From assembly GCA_020747065.1 (NCBI GenBank), contig JAGMVK010000008.1, forward strand, positions 1,240,001-1,304,000: 64,000 bases of DNA, read 5' to 3'. The notes under the pieces are model-generated. The model was not told where the DNA came from. It saw only the letters and a program-made list of their open reading frames with translations, and did not search any database. The DNA comes from Cadophora sp. MPI-SDFR-AT-0126 (lineage: Eukaryota > Ascomycota > Leotiomycetes > Helotiales > Ploettnerulaceae). Numbering within the stretch: position 1 is the first letter of the stretch; each line of letters starts with the position of its first letter. The position numbers were made by a program, and so were the translations under genes. Of this stretch, positions 24,410-36,567 are shown one piece after another.

Positions 24410-24865
24410 ATGTTGATGTGAACCCGGGTGTTATTTGGCATCATAAATACATTGGAAAATCCACAGCAAAGCTTTCCTGTCACGTCCCGAAGATTCAACG
24501 ACAGATTACCAAATAAGTCAAGCGTGCTCAGTCTTTGACACAAGGAAAAATCTGTTTGGAAAGGATGAAGCTTTGAGAGCTGCAGTGAGCCGCCAAATGT
24601 GGGTCGAGGGACTGCAGATTTTGACGAGAAGAAGTGGAACACTTCTTAGAGCCTGGAGCAGAACGTACTAGTGATCACAGCTTTATTTCTTTATACACAC
24701 TCCTCACAAATGCTAATTAATGAGAGAATTCTTACAGTCCATCTACCAGAGCCCTGCTCCAACGTGGAAGAGCACGCTGTCAGGACTACCGACCAGTCCA
24801 ACGTATACATTTTCCTGTGCCTTGTACCAGAGTTCCGACCATTCCCCAAAACCTACCAACCCATT
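24410..24865. other. Spacer between tRNA-Arg and the small GPI-protein gene
   Basis: About 450 bp with no gene. It contains the upstream side of the tRNA (its promoters are internal) and the 3' end of the minus-strand GPI-protein transcript. Confidence 0.5.
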
Positions 24866-25219
24866 TTACATGAACAGAGCGAACGCAACACCGAGTCCTG
24901 CGATTGTGACCATACCTCCGCCTTGCGACATCAGTGACTCAGCGCTGTTGCCGCTTACTTGCACGGGCGAGCCTGATGTTGTGTTGGTGGAGTTCCCTCT
25001 TGTTGTTCCAGTTGCTTTGGGAGATGATCCGGTTGCTGAAGCTTTGCCGCTGGAAGTAGAGTTGGACTTTCCGGTTGCTTTTGTAGACGCCGACGAACTG
25101 GTGGCAGACTGTAATATCTGTTAATGCGTATCCTCGGGAATGGTTGTATCCTAGATGCTCACCTGAGCAGATACAACGCTTGCTGCGAGCACTGTGAGGA
25201 AAATGCTTGAGTATTGCAT
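24866..25219 (-). CDS. Small secreted Ser/Thr-rich GPI-anchored protein
   Basis: Two exons, 25219..25163 and 25108..24866, with a 54-nt intron (GTGAGC donor) give 99 residues. Exon 1 encodes exactly a signal peptide (MQYSSIFLTVLAASVVSAQ). The mature part is almost only Ser, Thr, Gly, Ala, Asn and Lys with several N-glycosylation sequons (NST, NTT). It ends in a hydrophobic tail (VTIAGLGVAFALFM) after a small-residue region, as GPI-anchored wall proteins do. Small proteins of this build are common in fungal cell walls and have no known enzymatic role. A longer plus-strand frame over the same DNA is an antisense shadow. A TATAAGTA-like box lies about 145 bp upstream. Confidence 0.85.
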
Positions 25220-26524
25220 TTTGAAAGTTGAAGTTATATGTGTTTGTTATGAGGGAGAAGGTGTGATTTGGAGAAAAGTGAGTGACTCTGATACTGAAGT
25301 CCTGTCGTTGAAAATTACTGAAGTTGCTTGCGAGAAAGTAATTCCAAGAGATGTTATGCAATACTTATATGATACAGCCAGACCCCGGCCGTCTCGAGTC
25401 CACTTGCCCAACGAAGGACTTACTTTATTCAACAACTGGTTGTACAATCCCAAAACAGTATGATGTGTCCAAAGTACTATTCCTATGGGGATTCGATACA
25501 TGTCCCTGGAGCTTGAGAGGCATTATTGAGACCGCGTAACTGATCTGCCACAAACACCGCCAGACGCCAGCATCGACTGAAGGCTAGTTATGCCATGACA
25601 GCGACTATCCTTGCTATTGAAGCGAGTAAGGCGTGTAGATCGGCTATTTTGGGGATCATCCCAGCAATAAGAAGACATGTCGGAGAGATTCGAAAAGTGA
25701 CATAACTCCTTGCAGGTCTTCTCTTGGATGTTGTTTCCGATACATGCATCAGTGACCGAAAGATACAGTATCGTGGACGGGTGAAGCGAGGCTGACGAGT
25801 AAGGAAAGAATTAAGTCAAACCAACCCGCGTGAATAATTGGCTCGAAACAAAAATTGGCGTCGCGTTGGCTAACATTATGCACATGGAAAGGCTGCGTCC
25901 AAAATGTCTTCTTCTGGTGTTCCACATTTATTTGGAAGGCGCAACATATTTCTTGTCTGCTCTCTATACGGTCATAGCTAGTGCAAACTTGGAGGAGCTA
26001 TGACATTCGAGAATGCGTTTTATTGACATCATTTTGTTCGAGCCAGTTCAGAGTCGCGAGATTTGATGGCAGTTTGCAGCGCTCGACTCATGAGCAACGT
26101 GTCGAAGGCAATTCCTCGGTGTCTCTGTTCCTTGTCCTAATCGGCAATCTTGCGTCATGACGGATGCCCATGAAACAGGCTTTATTAATGCACCTTCATG
26201 GGTACGTTTCTTGGCGATCAGTGAGCAGGCAAGTGCCGTTGAAGTATCGGATTCATTCTCTGTTTCGTAGCTCTCGCTAAATTTCAAAACCACGGTTTGA
26301 AGATCAAAGATCATCCTATCACGAAACTAGAGATGTTTAATTGTCAGAGGGTCTTTTCATTTTTTTCATAGCAGCAATATGGTCACGCTGCCAACTCTAT
26401 AAAGTATACTGCAGCGAGAATAAGCTAGCTTCCAGGGATTGCAGATATAATACAGCAAAATCTATGGGCGGCAGTCGCATATGTGAGAAAAGTTTCGCCT
26501 CGGAATTGCTCGTACCCGCTTGCT
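25220..26524. other. Intergenic stretch, no gene seen
   Basis: 1.3 kb between the GPI-protein start and the MSH5 stop. A minus-strand frame at 26048-26314 (88 codons) shows no family resemblance. No tRNA or repeat was found. Confidence 0.45.
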
Positions 26525-29500
26525 TCAACCCACAGATAAAACATCGCCTAGAAGAGTTCGGATGTCGATTCCATCTTGACGCTTGTCCCCTGGGCGCGGC
26601 AGTTCTTTCTCAATAAATCTTCTGCCTATTTGTTCTGCATTTTCGTAGTTTTGGGTATCATCCGGACTCATTGCGGAACAAGCTAGGACCAAATCCTCAC
26701 CTCGAGATGCCATCAGGATCAACTCTTCTGCTCTGTCTACAATAGCTGGATCAATGCCATTCATCATGGCACAAGTAGTTCCAAAGCTTGAATTGCTTCG
26801 GCTGGGGACGAAATTGTAGAGGTATGTGACCTGGTCTTCTGCGGCTTCAGCGGCCTCATCAACACGAACTTCCATGTGGCCAAAAGACAAGTTAGTCTTG
26901 TCCTGCAAGTACCCGTTCTCGAATATCTCATGGAAGTGGGTTGCTGCGAGCACCTTCGGCCGGTGCACCCCAAGACTGAGAAGATACTCAAGAACACCAC
27001 AGCAGAGACCAGCACCGTCGGAAGAATTTGTCCCCTTGCCGAACTCATCAATTACCAGCAGAGTCCTGTTTGTGGCGACGCTCAAAGCTAAAGCAATCTG
27101 CTGCAAATCGATCATGAAGGCGCTCTGATTTCTTGACACACTTTCTCGGGTAGCAATTCTTGTCAATATCTTATCCGTCAGTCCGATCGTTGCTGTGTCT
27201 GCAGGAACATAGCTACCAATATGAGCCATATAGACAATCAGTGCGTTCTGCTTGAGATAGACGCTCTTTCCAGAGTAGTTTGGACCTGTCATAACGAGCA
27301 TGCTAGGATCTTCCGTACTATCTTTGACTGTCGAGATGATGCCTGAGTGGTCCTCATAGTGACCAGCCTCGTCTTCATACTCATCTCCAGGACCTCCAGC
27401 AAGAGAACAGCTATTAGCGATATACGCTGGTACAGTCAGCTCTTGAAGAGGGTGACGGCCTCCTCTAATTTGTACAATATTCCTGGTCGTTATCTCAGGT
27501 TCGTTGTAACCATACTCGCGAGCCCCCAGAGCTAAAGCGACAAGACTGTCAAGTTCTCCGCATAATTCTGACGCAGATAGGAGGAATTGCTCATGTTCCA
27601 AGATTCTGACTGCGAGGCTGTGTAGAATTTCAATCTCTTTGTCTGGACAGAAGGTTAGCTTCAACCAGAATATGAAGATATTCTGACGTACCACAAATGA
27701 GTCCAAAGATATCACCAAAGAAATCATCCAGTTCTTTCATTCTCCGATTTTTGTAGTAACCCATGTCGTTACTAGTAAACATTCTCTCCCACACATCATC
27801 TTCTACTCCCTCGCCTTCATATTTTCCTTTGCCTGATTCCGGCTCGAGAGGGACAACCGTGAGAAACCCGAGTTGGGGGAAAAAGATGCAATTGGAAACG
27901 TATTGAGCTGCCCATTCCGGCACTGCGTGTGAGACTTCAATAGCAACTTGAGTAAGCATGCTGTCAAGACCATCATAAGTTCTTTTCATGCTGTCCAACA
28001 CTGAATCCACACCTTGCTTGACGACAGTGCGGTGCTGTTCCACTGATTGCTGAAAGTCGACAACTTCTTCAATCATGGTACCAATTGCAGTCAAATGAGC
28101 ACCTTGTATCTGGTCCAAGATTTTGGCAGTGACCGTAAGGTCTCGACCACCTTTCAATTCGCGGACTGCTTCAAGAACTTGCAAACAGTGAAAAGTAAAG
28201 TTTTGCAGGTTCGCCCATGCACCGTTGCGGATACCTCTACCACTGGTACCTTTATGCAGGTGCACTATGACCGATCGCACATCTTTGATCCTCTTGAAGC
28301 CTCTAACCATCGTGTCTAGAAGGGGCGCATTTTCCGGTTGAAGCAGCGTGCTCGTCGTTCCCAACCTTTCTTTGATGACACGTGAGTCCAAACTGGGTCG
28401 TAGAAATATCCGCCTCAGTTTCTGTTTGCCTTGTGGGGTATGAGCAAGTCGTGAGAACAGCCCATATACCGAAAGACTTTCTTTGGCTCCTGAGGTTGCC
28501 TGGTTCGGGCCTTGCATATGCGAATTCGGATGTCTCTCAGATTGAATTATTTGTAGTGATGCTAAGGTATCGGCATTGATATACATCATATCTGAGAGTG
28601 TGAACGTCTCAATGGCGCGGATTCGAAAGGCTACCAGAGCCTCTTCGTCATTTGGTAAGTAGTCAACACTCCTTCGTCGTCCTAGATATTCCATGACCGC
28701 ACCTGCGCATCCCAGCTGGATTGTGTTAGCCTCCACCAAGGTATGTCTTCGAAGGCCAGCGTACCGTGAGCTCACTGTCAAGGTCAATCAGGCCCGCAAG
28801 CCTCATGAGTCTGCCCATGTTTTCTGGTGCATCTCCGACCATATTGTTTCCGGATGTTGTAAAGGCGAAATTCGAATTCCCACCACCAGAAATATCCAGA
28901 TTGAGCAACTTCAATTTGGCTTTGTAACAAGAGAACTCAGAGGCAGCACGCGCGTCAAGCACGTAGGAGCCAAATATGTCATCTGAAGCAGAGGCTGTTA
29001 GCAATGACAATTGCATGGCAGGTAATCAACGCACTTGCTTCATCCCCCCGATCGATCCCACGAGCATCCTTGTTAAGGTGGGTTTCCAGCTTCTCATCTG
29101 ACCGAGTGCTGATTAGGACGACGGTGGGTTGCGCGTGTAGTTTGAGAGTATCAATGATATCAAGACCTGCCATCTTGATGTCCGCCATCATAAAGAGCTT
29201 CTCTTCCCTAGCAGAGTAGTACGCGCATCCAATCGTGCCGCCATCCTTCAAGTCAATCGCCATGATGATCTCGTTGACAGAGTCAGTGTTCTCACGGGCT
29301 TCAATTTCTGCTTCGGTCTCGAACACTTCTGCGCGTATGACCTCTCGGTCTTGCTGAGAGGAGAATGCAGAGGACTGCGACCCAGGAGCTCTCGAGTTGA
29401 TCCTGCTCTGACGAGGGAGAGATGGAAGTGCAGGGGATGATGGTGCAAGACTTCTCGGAGCAGAGCTCATTCGGAAAAATGGGTCTGGACGAGACGACGC

Positions 29501-29551
29501 AGAATGATGAGAAGATACTCCACTGTCCAGCCGGCGTCGCTTGAAGGCCAT
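26525..29551 (-). CDS. MSH5: MutS homologue MSH5, meiotic crossover factor
   Basis: Four exons: 29551..29035, 28982..28765, 28715..27692, 27642..26525 (958 residues; introns 49-52 nt). The ATPase has Walker A G-P-N-Y-S-G-K-S (706-713), followed by the MSH5-typical V-Y-L-K-Q. Walker B is I-D-E-F-G-K-G-T-N (784-792), whereas MSH4 and repair MutS proteins read DE(L/I)GRGT; the T-H switch is at 821-822. The first ~80 residues are basic and disordered, and the N-terminal mismatch-binding domain is missing, as expected for MSH5. With MSH4 it forms the MutS-gamma clamp that stabilises Holliday junctions and promotes crossovers in meiosis. An acidic loop (about 670-700) precedes Walker A. The intact frame suggests sexual reproduction is retained. 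Confidence 0.95.
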
Positions 29552-29924
29552 CTTGGGCTACTTGGGGGCGGATGGGTCGAATTGAGAGGGAGACGTAAGG
29601 AGAGGAGAGGAATATGGTTGAGGCAAGCGAGGCGAACGGAAACAGAAGTCGCAGAACACCGAATTCGAGCACTCCCATCAGTGGGTATGGAAAGCGGATA
29701 GAGAATAGAATACATACCTAATTTATACCTCCTGTTACAGGGACAGACTTTCGATATTAATTAACTGCCCTTACCATTTGTCTACTGGTCTTATACACAC
29801 CACTCGATCCTTACAGGCTGCACATCACCAGCTTGCCCCAAGCTGGAAGGCGGCTGGCACATGCAAACATGGGCATCATTCATACACCAGATACGCTCTC
29901 CATATAATGTTCCAAAGCCTTGAT
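29552..29924. other. MSH5 promoter and EMC5 3' flank
   Basis: About 370 bp between the MSH5 start and the EMC5 stop, both on the minus strand. No gene seen. Confidence 0.5.
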
Positions 29925-30435
29925 CTAGCTTTTCTGCGCCTCAGACGTATTCCCTCCTTCCCGTACCCACGCCGCAAATTCCTTCCTCTGCTTTCGAATG
30001 TCTACGAATCCTGGGCGACTCTCCAGGAGCCTAAACGGGTTCCCAACATAGTCTTTGTCTATATCTCCGTCACTGTTTGAGAATCCTGCCTCCCCCTCGC
30101 GCTCAATCTTGCCAGCCCAGACGCGCCATTGTATGGGCCGAAGTTCTGGGGTGCCCAGCACAAGGCCTAAGCAAACCGTGAAGATGGCGATTATTGTTTC
30201 GATCGAGATATCGATGGGCAGTGAAGAGACGGTCGGCGATGCAGTGCCATGAGCGGAAATGGATGACAGAGCTGCTGTACTTGCAGAGTGAAGAGCAGAA
30301 TGTTCATGGGCCGAGTAGCAGCTGTGACGTGGTGTTCTGGTTAGCTTGACTTCGATTGCAACATTGATCCAGTACATACGCGTGAGCCAGAAACAGCAAG
30401 CCCATGCCAGTAATCGATTTTGATAACCAGGTCAT
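29925..30435 (-). CDS. EMC5: ER membrane protein complex subunit 5 (EMC5/MMGT1 family)
   Basis: Two exons, 30435..30380 and 30321..29925, with a 58-nt intron (GTATGT donor, GCTAAC branch) give 150 residues. The start MTWLSKSITGMGLLFLAHA and the junction AHACYSAHEHSAL are hallmarks of this family. Two membrane segments lie at about residues 6-22 and 55-75 (IETIIAIFTVCLGLVLG), followed by PIQWRVWAGKIE and a hydrophilic cytosolic tail. EMC5 is a core subunit of the EMC, which inserts tail-anchored and multipass proteins into the ER membrane. The older name 'membrane magnesium transporter' comes from the same family. Confidence 0.92.
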
Positions 30436-30806
30436 TTTGGCAGCGTGTGCAGTGGTTGGGTGGTAAATGAGGTGAGAGGGACCCCAGAAGCTGGACTTGG
30501 AAGCTTTGGAGGTGGGCTGGACGGAGCCGCAAAATAAGCGGGCGCGGATAATTTCTTAGGCTACAGTCAACAAATCATCATGTAAGGAGAAATCAAACTC
30601 TATTCTCAGGTCACGAAAATCGGGATTCAAGCAAGGTTTGGGAAGAACGCTTTTATTTCATTTATGTTACTGCCCATAATGATCGTCATGTCATTCGTCA
30701 GGCAAAATCATCTTCTCATCAAGCAAACAACATGATAACCAGCAGCCTGATATCAATACGACAATGCTTTGGGCAAGAAAACATGGTCTAAAAGTCCGGG
30801 AAGCGT
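30436..30806. other. EMC5 promoter and eEF1B 3' flank
   Basis: About 370 bp between two minus-strand genes; no gene seen. Confidence 0.5.
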
Positions 30807-31950
30807 CTACAACTTTTGCATGGCAATCTGTCTGAAGTTAGCACCCATGAAATGCACTTGGCAGGATGGAGGCTTACGATATCGGTCGATTGGACGTAAT
30901 CCTCGAACTCCTCAATCTCCTCCTGCAACTCGGAGAGACCAATCTTATCATCCTCGATAACCAAGTTAATCTGCAACTTCTTGATACCGAAACCAACGGC
31001 GACAAGTTTGGAAGCACCCCAGACAAGACCCTCCTTCTCAATGCCACGGACGGACGCCTCGAGCTCCTTCATGTCAGTCTCGTCATCTATCAGAACAGTT
31101 AGCGAACAGCAATCGTGGACAAGACAACATTCGCGGCGTACCCCAAGGCTTAACATCCATAGTGACAACCGACTTAGCAGCAGGCTTGGTCTTTCCCTCC
31201 TTCTTCTTTTTGTACTCCGCCAAACGCTCATTTCTGATTCTCTCAGCCTCGGCATCCTCCTCCTCGTCGTCACTGCCGAACAAATCGACCTCATCATCCT
31301 CCTCCTCAGCGGCTGGTGCCTTGGCTGGGTTCAAGGTGACCTCTGCGACATCTGGGCCGTATGTTGTATATGGCTTGGAAGCGTCACCAGGAAGAGTGGC
31401 AAACTCCTCGGTGTATGAGGCGATGTGCTTGTACCATCTTGCTGCGTGTGGGTACTTTGCAGAATCTGGGGCGGTTGTGAGGGCTTTGAAGGATGCAACG
31501 TCGGCTTGGGAGGGGGCGTATCTGGGATTTCTTTTAGCTTTCTGTGTAGGACATCAATGCCAACAAACAAAGTGTGCCAAAGATAAATTCAGAGGTGCAT
31601 TTTCATGCTTGGTATCTCGCCATAACACGGTTCTTGAGGCCGCTCAGTAACACGGACCAATGTTGCTCATCATTAAAAAGTTGTCCAGGCAAGAACAGCT
31701 GGCTGTCGCAGACACAAACAACTTCCCCGCTTTTTGAGAACCGGAGAAATCGAGCGGAGAGGAATCGAGTACATACCCAACAATGTATGAACGGGTGGTC
31801 AACCAGCTGTTGAGAACTGAGTCATATCAGCATCTTCGTCAACAACGCAATCGCAATCGCAGGCGAAAGACTTGACCGCCTCGCAGCCGTAACGCAGGAC
31901 GTGAACTTACCGCTGAGGCCAGCATCTGTGAGAAAATCGGTGAAACCCAT
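30807..31950 (-). CDS. EFB1: Translation elongation factor eEF1B alpha (EF-1 beta)
   Basis: Five exons: 31950..31911, 31816..31777, 31521..31142, 31086..30878, 30827..30807 (216 residues). The N-terminus is the GST-C-like interaction domain, then an acidic linker ([29 protein letters not shown]) and the guanine-exchange domain (V-K-P-W-D-D-E-T-D-M ... [17 protein letters not shown]). It ends I-A-M-Q-K-L as in yeast and animal EF-1 beta. The protein reloads eEF1A with GTP during elongation. The last exon is only 21 nt. Intron 2 is unusually long (255 nt), as is common near the 5' end of highly expressed translation genes. It is divergent from HSP78 with a shared 398-bp promoter. Confidence 0.96.
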
Positions 31951-32348
31951 GGTGACAATTTGATGCACTTGGGAAGAGGGACAGGTAAAGGTGGAGGAAG
32001 ATTAGAGAGGATGTTTGTGGTTCGTAGTGGGGTTGGGGAATTTTTTGATGTTGCTGGCGAAAGTGCCCACCAGCCCAAGCTAACGAGAGGTGGCGGCTGA
32101 GACCACTTTGATTGGCTAATATTGAACAGGCTTAGCGTAGAGTGCAGCTTGCCGGAATTCTGCCGTGAAGCTTGAAAGTCGATATATTTTTCGAGAACAT
32201 GCGAGTGCTTTCCCGTGCCGTCGTCATGCCATCGTCGTGTCAGGCATAAGTATAAGAACATGGCCACCGCAAACGAAAACCGTGAAATGATTTAGTAGAC
32301 ATTCTTCTCCTATTTCTGTTGTTTACGATTAATGCAATAAAATACGAA
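31951..32348. promoter_or_regulatory. Bidirectional promoter of eEF1B and HSP78
   Basis: 398 bp between two divergent starts. A heat-shock-element-like pair, TTCnnGAA (32190-32197), lies about 155 bp before the HSP78 ATG, with an imperfect GAAnnTTG unit upstream near 32168. This fits heat induction of Hsp78 but is only a partial match. Confidence 0.4.
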
Positions 32349-35195
32349 ATGAACGTATCACAGCTCCGAATTCCTGCGCGGCGCATCGCCACTACAGCTT
32401 CAACAAGCAGAGCACTTCGTCTCCATGGATCAGCACCTTTCACTGCAGCCCTTCAAAGAAGCGCTCATCTCCCCGCACGAAACCTGTTACCAATAGTCTC
32501 CTTGCGAACATATGCCAATGGACGACGACCACATCCGCCAGGAGGAACACATCGCATGGACTTGGGAGGTGGCGGAGAGGAGAAGTCCGCACTGGAAACA
32601 TACGGCGTTGATTTGACTGCACGAGCGAAAGCTGGCAAACTTGATCCAGTGATTGGGAGAGATTCAGAGATACACAGAACGATTCAAGTTCTGTCCAGAC
32701 GGACAAAGAACAATCCAGTTCTCATTGGGGCAGCTGGGACAGGGAAGACTGCTATACTCGAGGGTTTGGCGCAACGCATAGTACGAGGCGACGTACCAGA
32801 GAGTATCAAAGACAAGAGAGTTATATCACTTGATCTTGGACAACTGATTGCCGGCGCAAAATTTCGGGGCGACTTTGAAGAGCGCCTGAAGAAGGTATTG
32901 AGCGAAGTGCAGGGCGCCCACGGCGAGGTAATATTATTCGTCGACGAGCTTCATACGCTGCTCGGATTAGGGAAGTCTGAGGGTAGTATAGATGCTAGCA
33001 ACCTCTTGAAGCCTGCTCTTTCGAGAGGAGAATTGCAGTGTTGCGGTGCCACTACTCTCAATGAATATCGCAGCATAGAGAAAGGTAAGCTACAAGGTCT
33101 TTCCTTACATGCTTCCAGGATTTCCATAGTATCAACTTATAATATTACACTATTCTTTCTGCCATAACGAGTTTCAAAGCCGCCAGCTCTTTCATTACTG
33201 TTGCTTTGAATCTTATGGGAACGCCCCTTCCCTCATTTTCCTCATTTGAACCTCTCATTTACTTTTGGTACATTGCATCTAACATTCTCCTAGATGTTGC
33301 CTTAGCCAGGCGTTTCCAACCCATCCAAGTTGACGAGCCAAATATTCAAGACACCATCAGCATATTGCGAGGAATTAAATCAAAATATGAGGTGCATCAT
33401 GTAAGTTTTCTTTCCCCCAGGACTTTTCATTGCTATTGATTTTCCCGATTGCGATTCGAGTTGTTGTTTTTCGCTAAGCGAATGCTTATCCCACAACCAG
33501 GGAGTCCGTATCACCGACGGAGCACTTGTTGCAGCAGCAACCTACAGCGATCGCTACATCACGGACCGTTTCTTGCCAGACAAAGCTATCGGTTTGTTTA
33601 CCCCTTCATGAACCAAGATCCATTTCACTAATTGTCTTACCAGACTTGATGGACGAAGCCGCCAGTTCACTCCGCCTGCAACAAGAAAGCAAGCCAGAAG
33701 AGATCATGCGTCTCGACCAAAGAATCATGACCCTCCAAATCGAACTCGAGAGTCTCCGAAAAGAAACAGACGTCGCCAGTCGAGAACGCCGTGAAAAGCT
33801 TCAAGCAACTCTCAAAGAATGCCAAGAGGAGTCAGCAAAGCTTACCAAGAAGTGGGAGAAGGAGCGTGCAGAAATCGACCAAGTCAAGAAGGTCAAGGAA
33901 GACATAGAGAAGGCTCGTGTCGAGCTGGATCAAGCTCAGGTATGTTGCTCAACTGTGCACGGTTTGCTCTGTAACATACTGACATCTATCAGCGCGAAAA
34001 CAACTTCGGTCGTGCTGGAGAACTCAGATACTCAATTATTCCATCTCTCGAAGCCAAGCTACCCAAAGAGGGAGAATCAGCTACGGAGTCATCCAGCGAG
34101 GGCACATTGATCCACGAATCGGTAACGGCGGACGATATAGCAGCAGTCGTATCTCGAGTGACCGGCATCCCAGTATCAAAGCTGACTTCAGGACATGCGG
34201 AAAAGCTCATCCACATGGAAGACTCGTTACGAGAATCCGTCCGCGGCCAAGACGAAGCCCTCAAAGCCGTCGCCAACGCCGTACGCATGCAACGCGCGGG
34301 ACTGAATGGAGAGAACAGACCTCTAGCATCATTCTTCTTCCTCGGTCCCACCGGAGTAGGCAAGACAGAACTTTGCAAGAAGCTTGCCAATTTCTTGTTT
34401 TCAACCGAGTCAGCTGTGGTCCGTTTCGACATGAGCGAGTTCCAGGAGAAGCATACGATCTCCAGACTCATTGGCAGTCCAGCAGGATACGTTGGCTATG
34501 AAGATGCTGGACAGCTGACCGAAGCCGTTCGGCGGAAGCCCTACGCCGTTCTCTTATTCGACGAGTTTGAAAAAGCACACAGAGACATTTCAGCACTGCT
34601 CTTGCAAGTGCTTGATGAAGGTTTCCTGACGGACGCCCAAGGCCACAAAATCGACTTTCGAAACACGCTAATCGTGTTTACATCGAATCTCGGTGCCGAT
34701 ATCTTGGTAGGAAACAATGCGTTCCACCCATACCGCGAAGAGCCGAATGGAGACATCGCGCCTGAAGTCCGTAATGCGGTTATGGATGTAGTCAATAACA
34801 ACTGTAAGTCAATTTCCTGCAAGAAAAACATGCTGCAGCATACTCTAACACACAGAACAGACGCCCCTGAGTTCCTCAACCGCATTGACGAATTCATAAT
34901 CTTCAAGCGGCTCTCCACGACCGCCCTCCGCGATATCGTCGACATTCGCCTCAAAGAACTCCAAGTCCGGCTCGACGATCGCCGCATCACTCTTTCTGTC
35001 GACGACACAGTTCGCGACTGGCTTGCGGAGCGCGGTTACGACCCGAGATTTGGTGCGAGACCGCTAAATAGGTTGATTAACAGGGAGATTGGGAACAGGA
35101 TGGCGGATAAGATTATTAGGGGAGACTTGAAGACGGGCGATACGGCGATTGTAAAAGTAAATGCGGAGAAGGATGGCTTGGAAATTAGTGTATAA
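32349..35195 (+). CDS. HSP78: Mitochondrial Hsp78, ClpB-type disaggregase
   Basis: Six exons: 32349..33084, 33294..33400, 33501..33591, 33644..33939, 33993..34803, 34861..35195 (791 residues). A basic presequence of ~60 residues is followed directly by the first AAA+ module (Walker A G-A-A-G-T-G-K-T at 127-134, Walker B LFVDE near 200). A coiled-coil middle domain comes next (about 325-430), then the second AAA+ module (G-P-T-G-V-G-K-T at 528-535, [10 protein letters not shown]). The N-terminal Clp_N substrate domain of Hsp104 is absent, which marks the mitochondrial Hsp78 form. It works with Ssc1 to dissolve aggregates in the matrix. The first intron is 209 nt, the others 52-100 nt. Confidence 0.95.
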
Positions 35196-35796
35196 TATGT
35201 GAGGGATTTGGAGCTGAGGTTGTAAGATTTTGATGGTTTGACAGTGGCATTAGGTTGGGTCTCTACTCTCTTGGCGATGGTGTTGGGGATGGAATGCAGT
35301 CGTGGATTAAATTTTTTTTTTTTTTTTTTACATTACCACTTATCTCCAATCTATTTATTTATTGGAAGAAAAAACGAATCAATTGGAACGTAGTTGACAA
35401 GACCAAGTCAGACACGAGAAAACACCTGTGTGATGATTGATAAAATTGACATCCAAGCATTCCTAAACTCGTACATGATGATCCCATATACGAGTACAAA
35501 ATCAATAGTCCCTTGCAACCCAAGAAAGCAACCAGAAAGCCGATCAAGAAGAAGCCACCTAAGCAAAGTCTCAAACCAGATACGCTATATGACAGTGGAA
35601 GCCCAAGACATAAGGCCCAAGAAGAACGAATAACAGCCTCCCACCCAGAAGAACAATCGTCTTGAGTAACGACGGGTATCTTACACACACATCCAAATCC
35701 AAGCCAAAACCCTAAAATTCCCAAAGACAACGAAGCAGAAGAAGAAGAAATCCAGACTCCAAGTACAAACCTTCTTATCCCAACATAATCATATCA
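35196..35796. other. Convergent 3' region after HSP78
   Basis: 600 bp between convergent genes, containing a run of 18 Ts. No gene is supported; a 123-codon minus-strand frame lacks any family resemblance. Confidence 0.5.
35312..35329 (+). repeat. T18 homopolymer
   Basis: Eighteen consecutive Ts about 115 bp past the HSP78 stop, in otherwise AT-rich 3' flanking DNA. Confidence 0.85.
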
Positions 35797-36567
35797 TCAA
35801 TTCGTCTCATCATCATCATCATCAAACACCGCACCCTCACTCATCCCACTCAAATGCATCGCATACCCATACAGTCCATTCCCCGTCTTCGCATACCCGC
35901 TCTGATCATCCCACATCCCCGCCCCAGCAAGAGGATTCATTCCCCAACTCTCCACGCTCGCGTCTCCACTCCTAGAACTGTCACTCATCCAGCTGAGCTT
36001 GCTATGAGGGCTCCCCTTCTTCGCCTTCTTAGAAGACTGGAGGTGGATTTCTTGGGACAGGAATTTCGGGGTGAATGTGTGATCTTCGTGCTCGGTGTCG
36101 TAGATGGCTGGTGGGTAGGTTTTCAGTTCGCCGAGGAAGCGTTGGAGTGGGTAGGAGAGGTCAGAGTGGAAGGAGGCGGTGCGTTGGTGTTGTTCTTCGT
36201 TGTGTCCTGATTGCGCTTCTAGAAGGGGGAGGTAGGCGTTTCCCACCTGTAGATCTAGATCTTTGCGCTCAGGGCCTTCTGGGCTTGGGACGGAGGCAGA
36301 GGAAGAGGCGACGGATTGTGCTTGGTTGTGGTAGAGCGGTGCTGTGACCTCGGAATTGTACAATTGGTGCTCGTAGGTTGCTGGCTCGGAATAGTAGCCA
36401 GCATCGCCAGCGTGGAAAAGTGCAACTTCATCACAGCTGCAATTATCTGCATTGAAGACCGGGGGACGAGTAGCCGACATCTTTCTGAAGCATTTGGGAC
36501 AAGTCCAGTCGCTGAAGTGCTCAAATGGAGCATGGCCCTCGAACTCGTTGTGTTCTAGGAAGGCCAT
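35797..36567 (-). CDS. Hypothetical protein with N-terminal CPKC motif
   Basis: One open frame of 256 residues, no intron needed. Near the N-terminus W-T-C-P-K-C (about residues 22-26) and C-S-C-D-E (about 42-46) could form a small zinc site (C-x2-C ... C-x-C). The rest is hydrophilic, rich in Ser, Gln, His and acidic residues, and looks disordered; it ends in FDDDDDETN. No catalytic motif, signal peptide or membrane segment. I do not recognise the family. The low-complexity composition and lone long frame support a real but fast-evolving gene. Confidence 0.6.
   Translation of the reverse strand: MAFLEHNEFEGHAPFEHFSDWTCPKCFRKMSATRPPVFNADNCSCDEVALFHAGDAGYYSEPATYEHQLYNSEVTAPLYHNQAQSVASSSASVPSPEGPERKDLDLQVGNAYLPLLEAQSGHNEEQHQRTASFHSDLSYPLQRFLGELKTYPPAIYDTEHEDHTFTPKFLSQEIHLQSSKKAKKGSPHSKLSWMSDSSRSGDASVESWGMNPLAGAGMWDDQSGYAKTGNGLYGYAMHLSGMSEGAVFDDDDDETN

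Noticed and set aside
24720..25124. 134-codon plus-strand open frame
   Set aside because: It is antisense to the spliced GPI-anchored protein, whose signal peptide, intron and GPI tail make a better gene.
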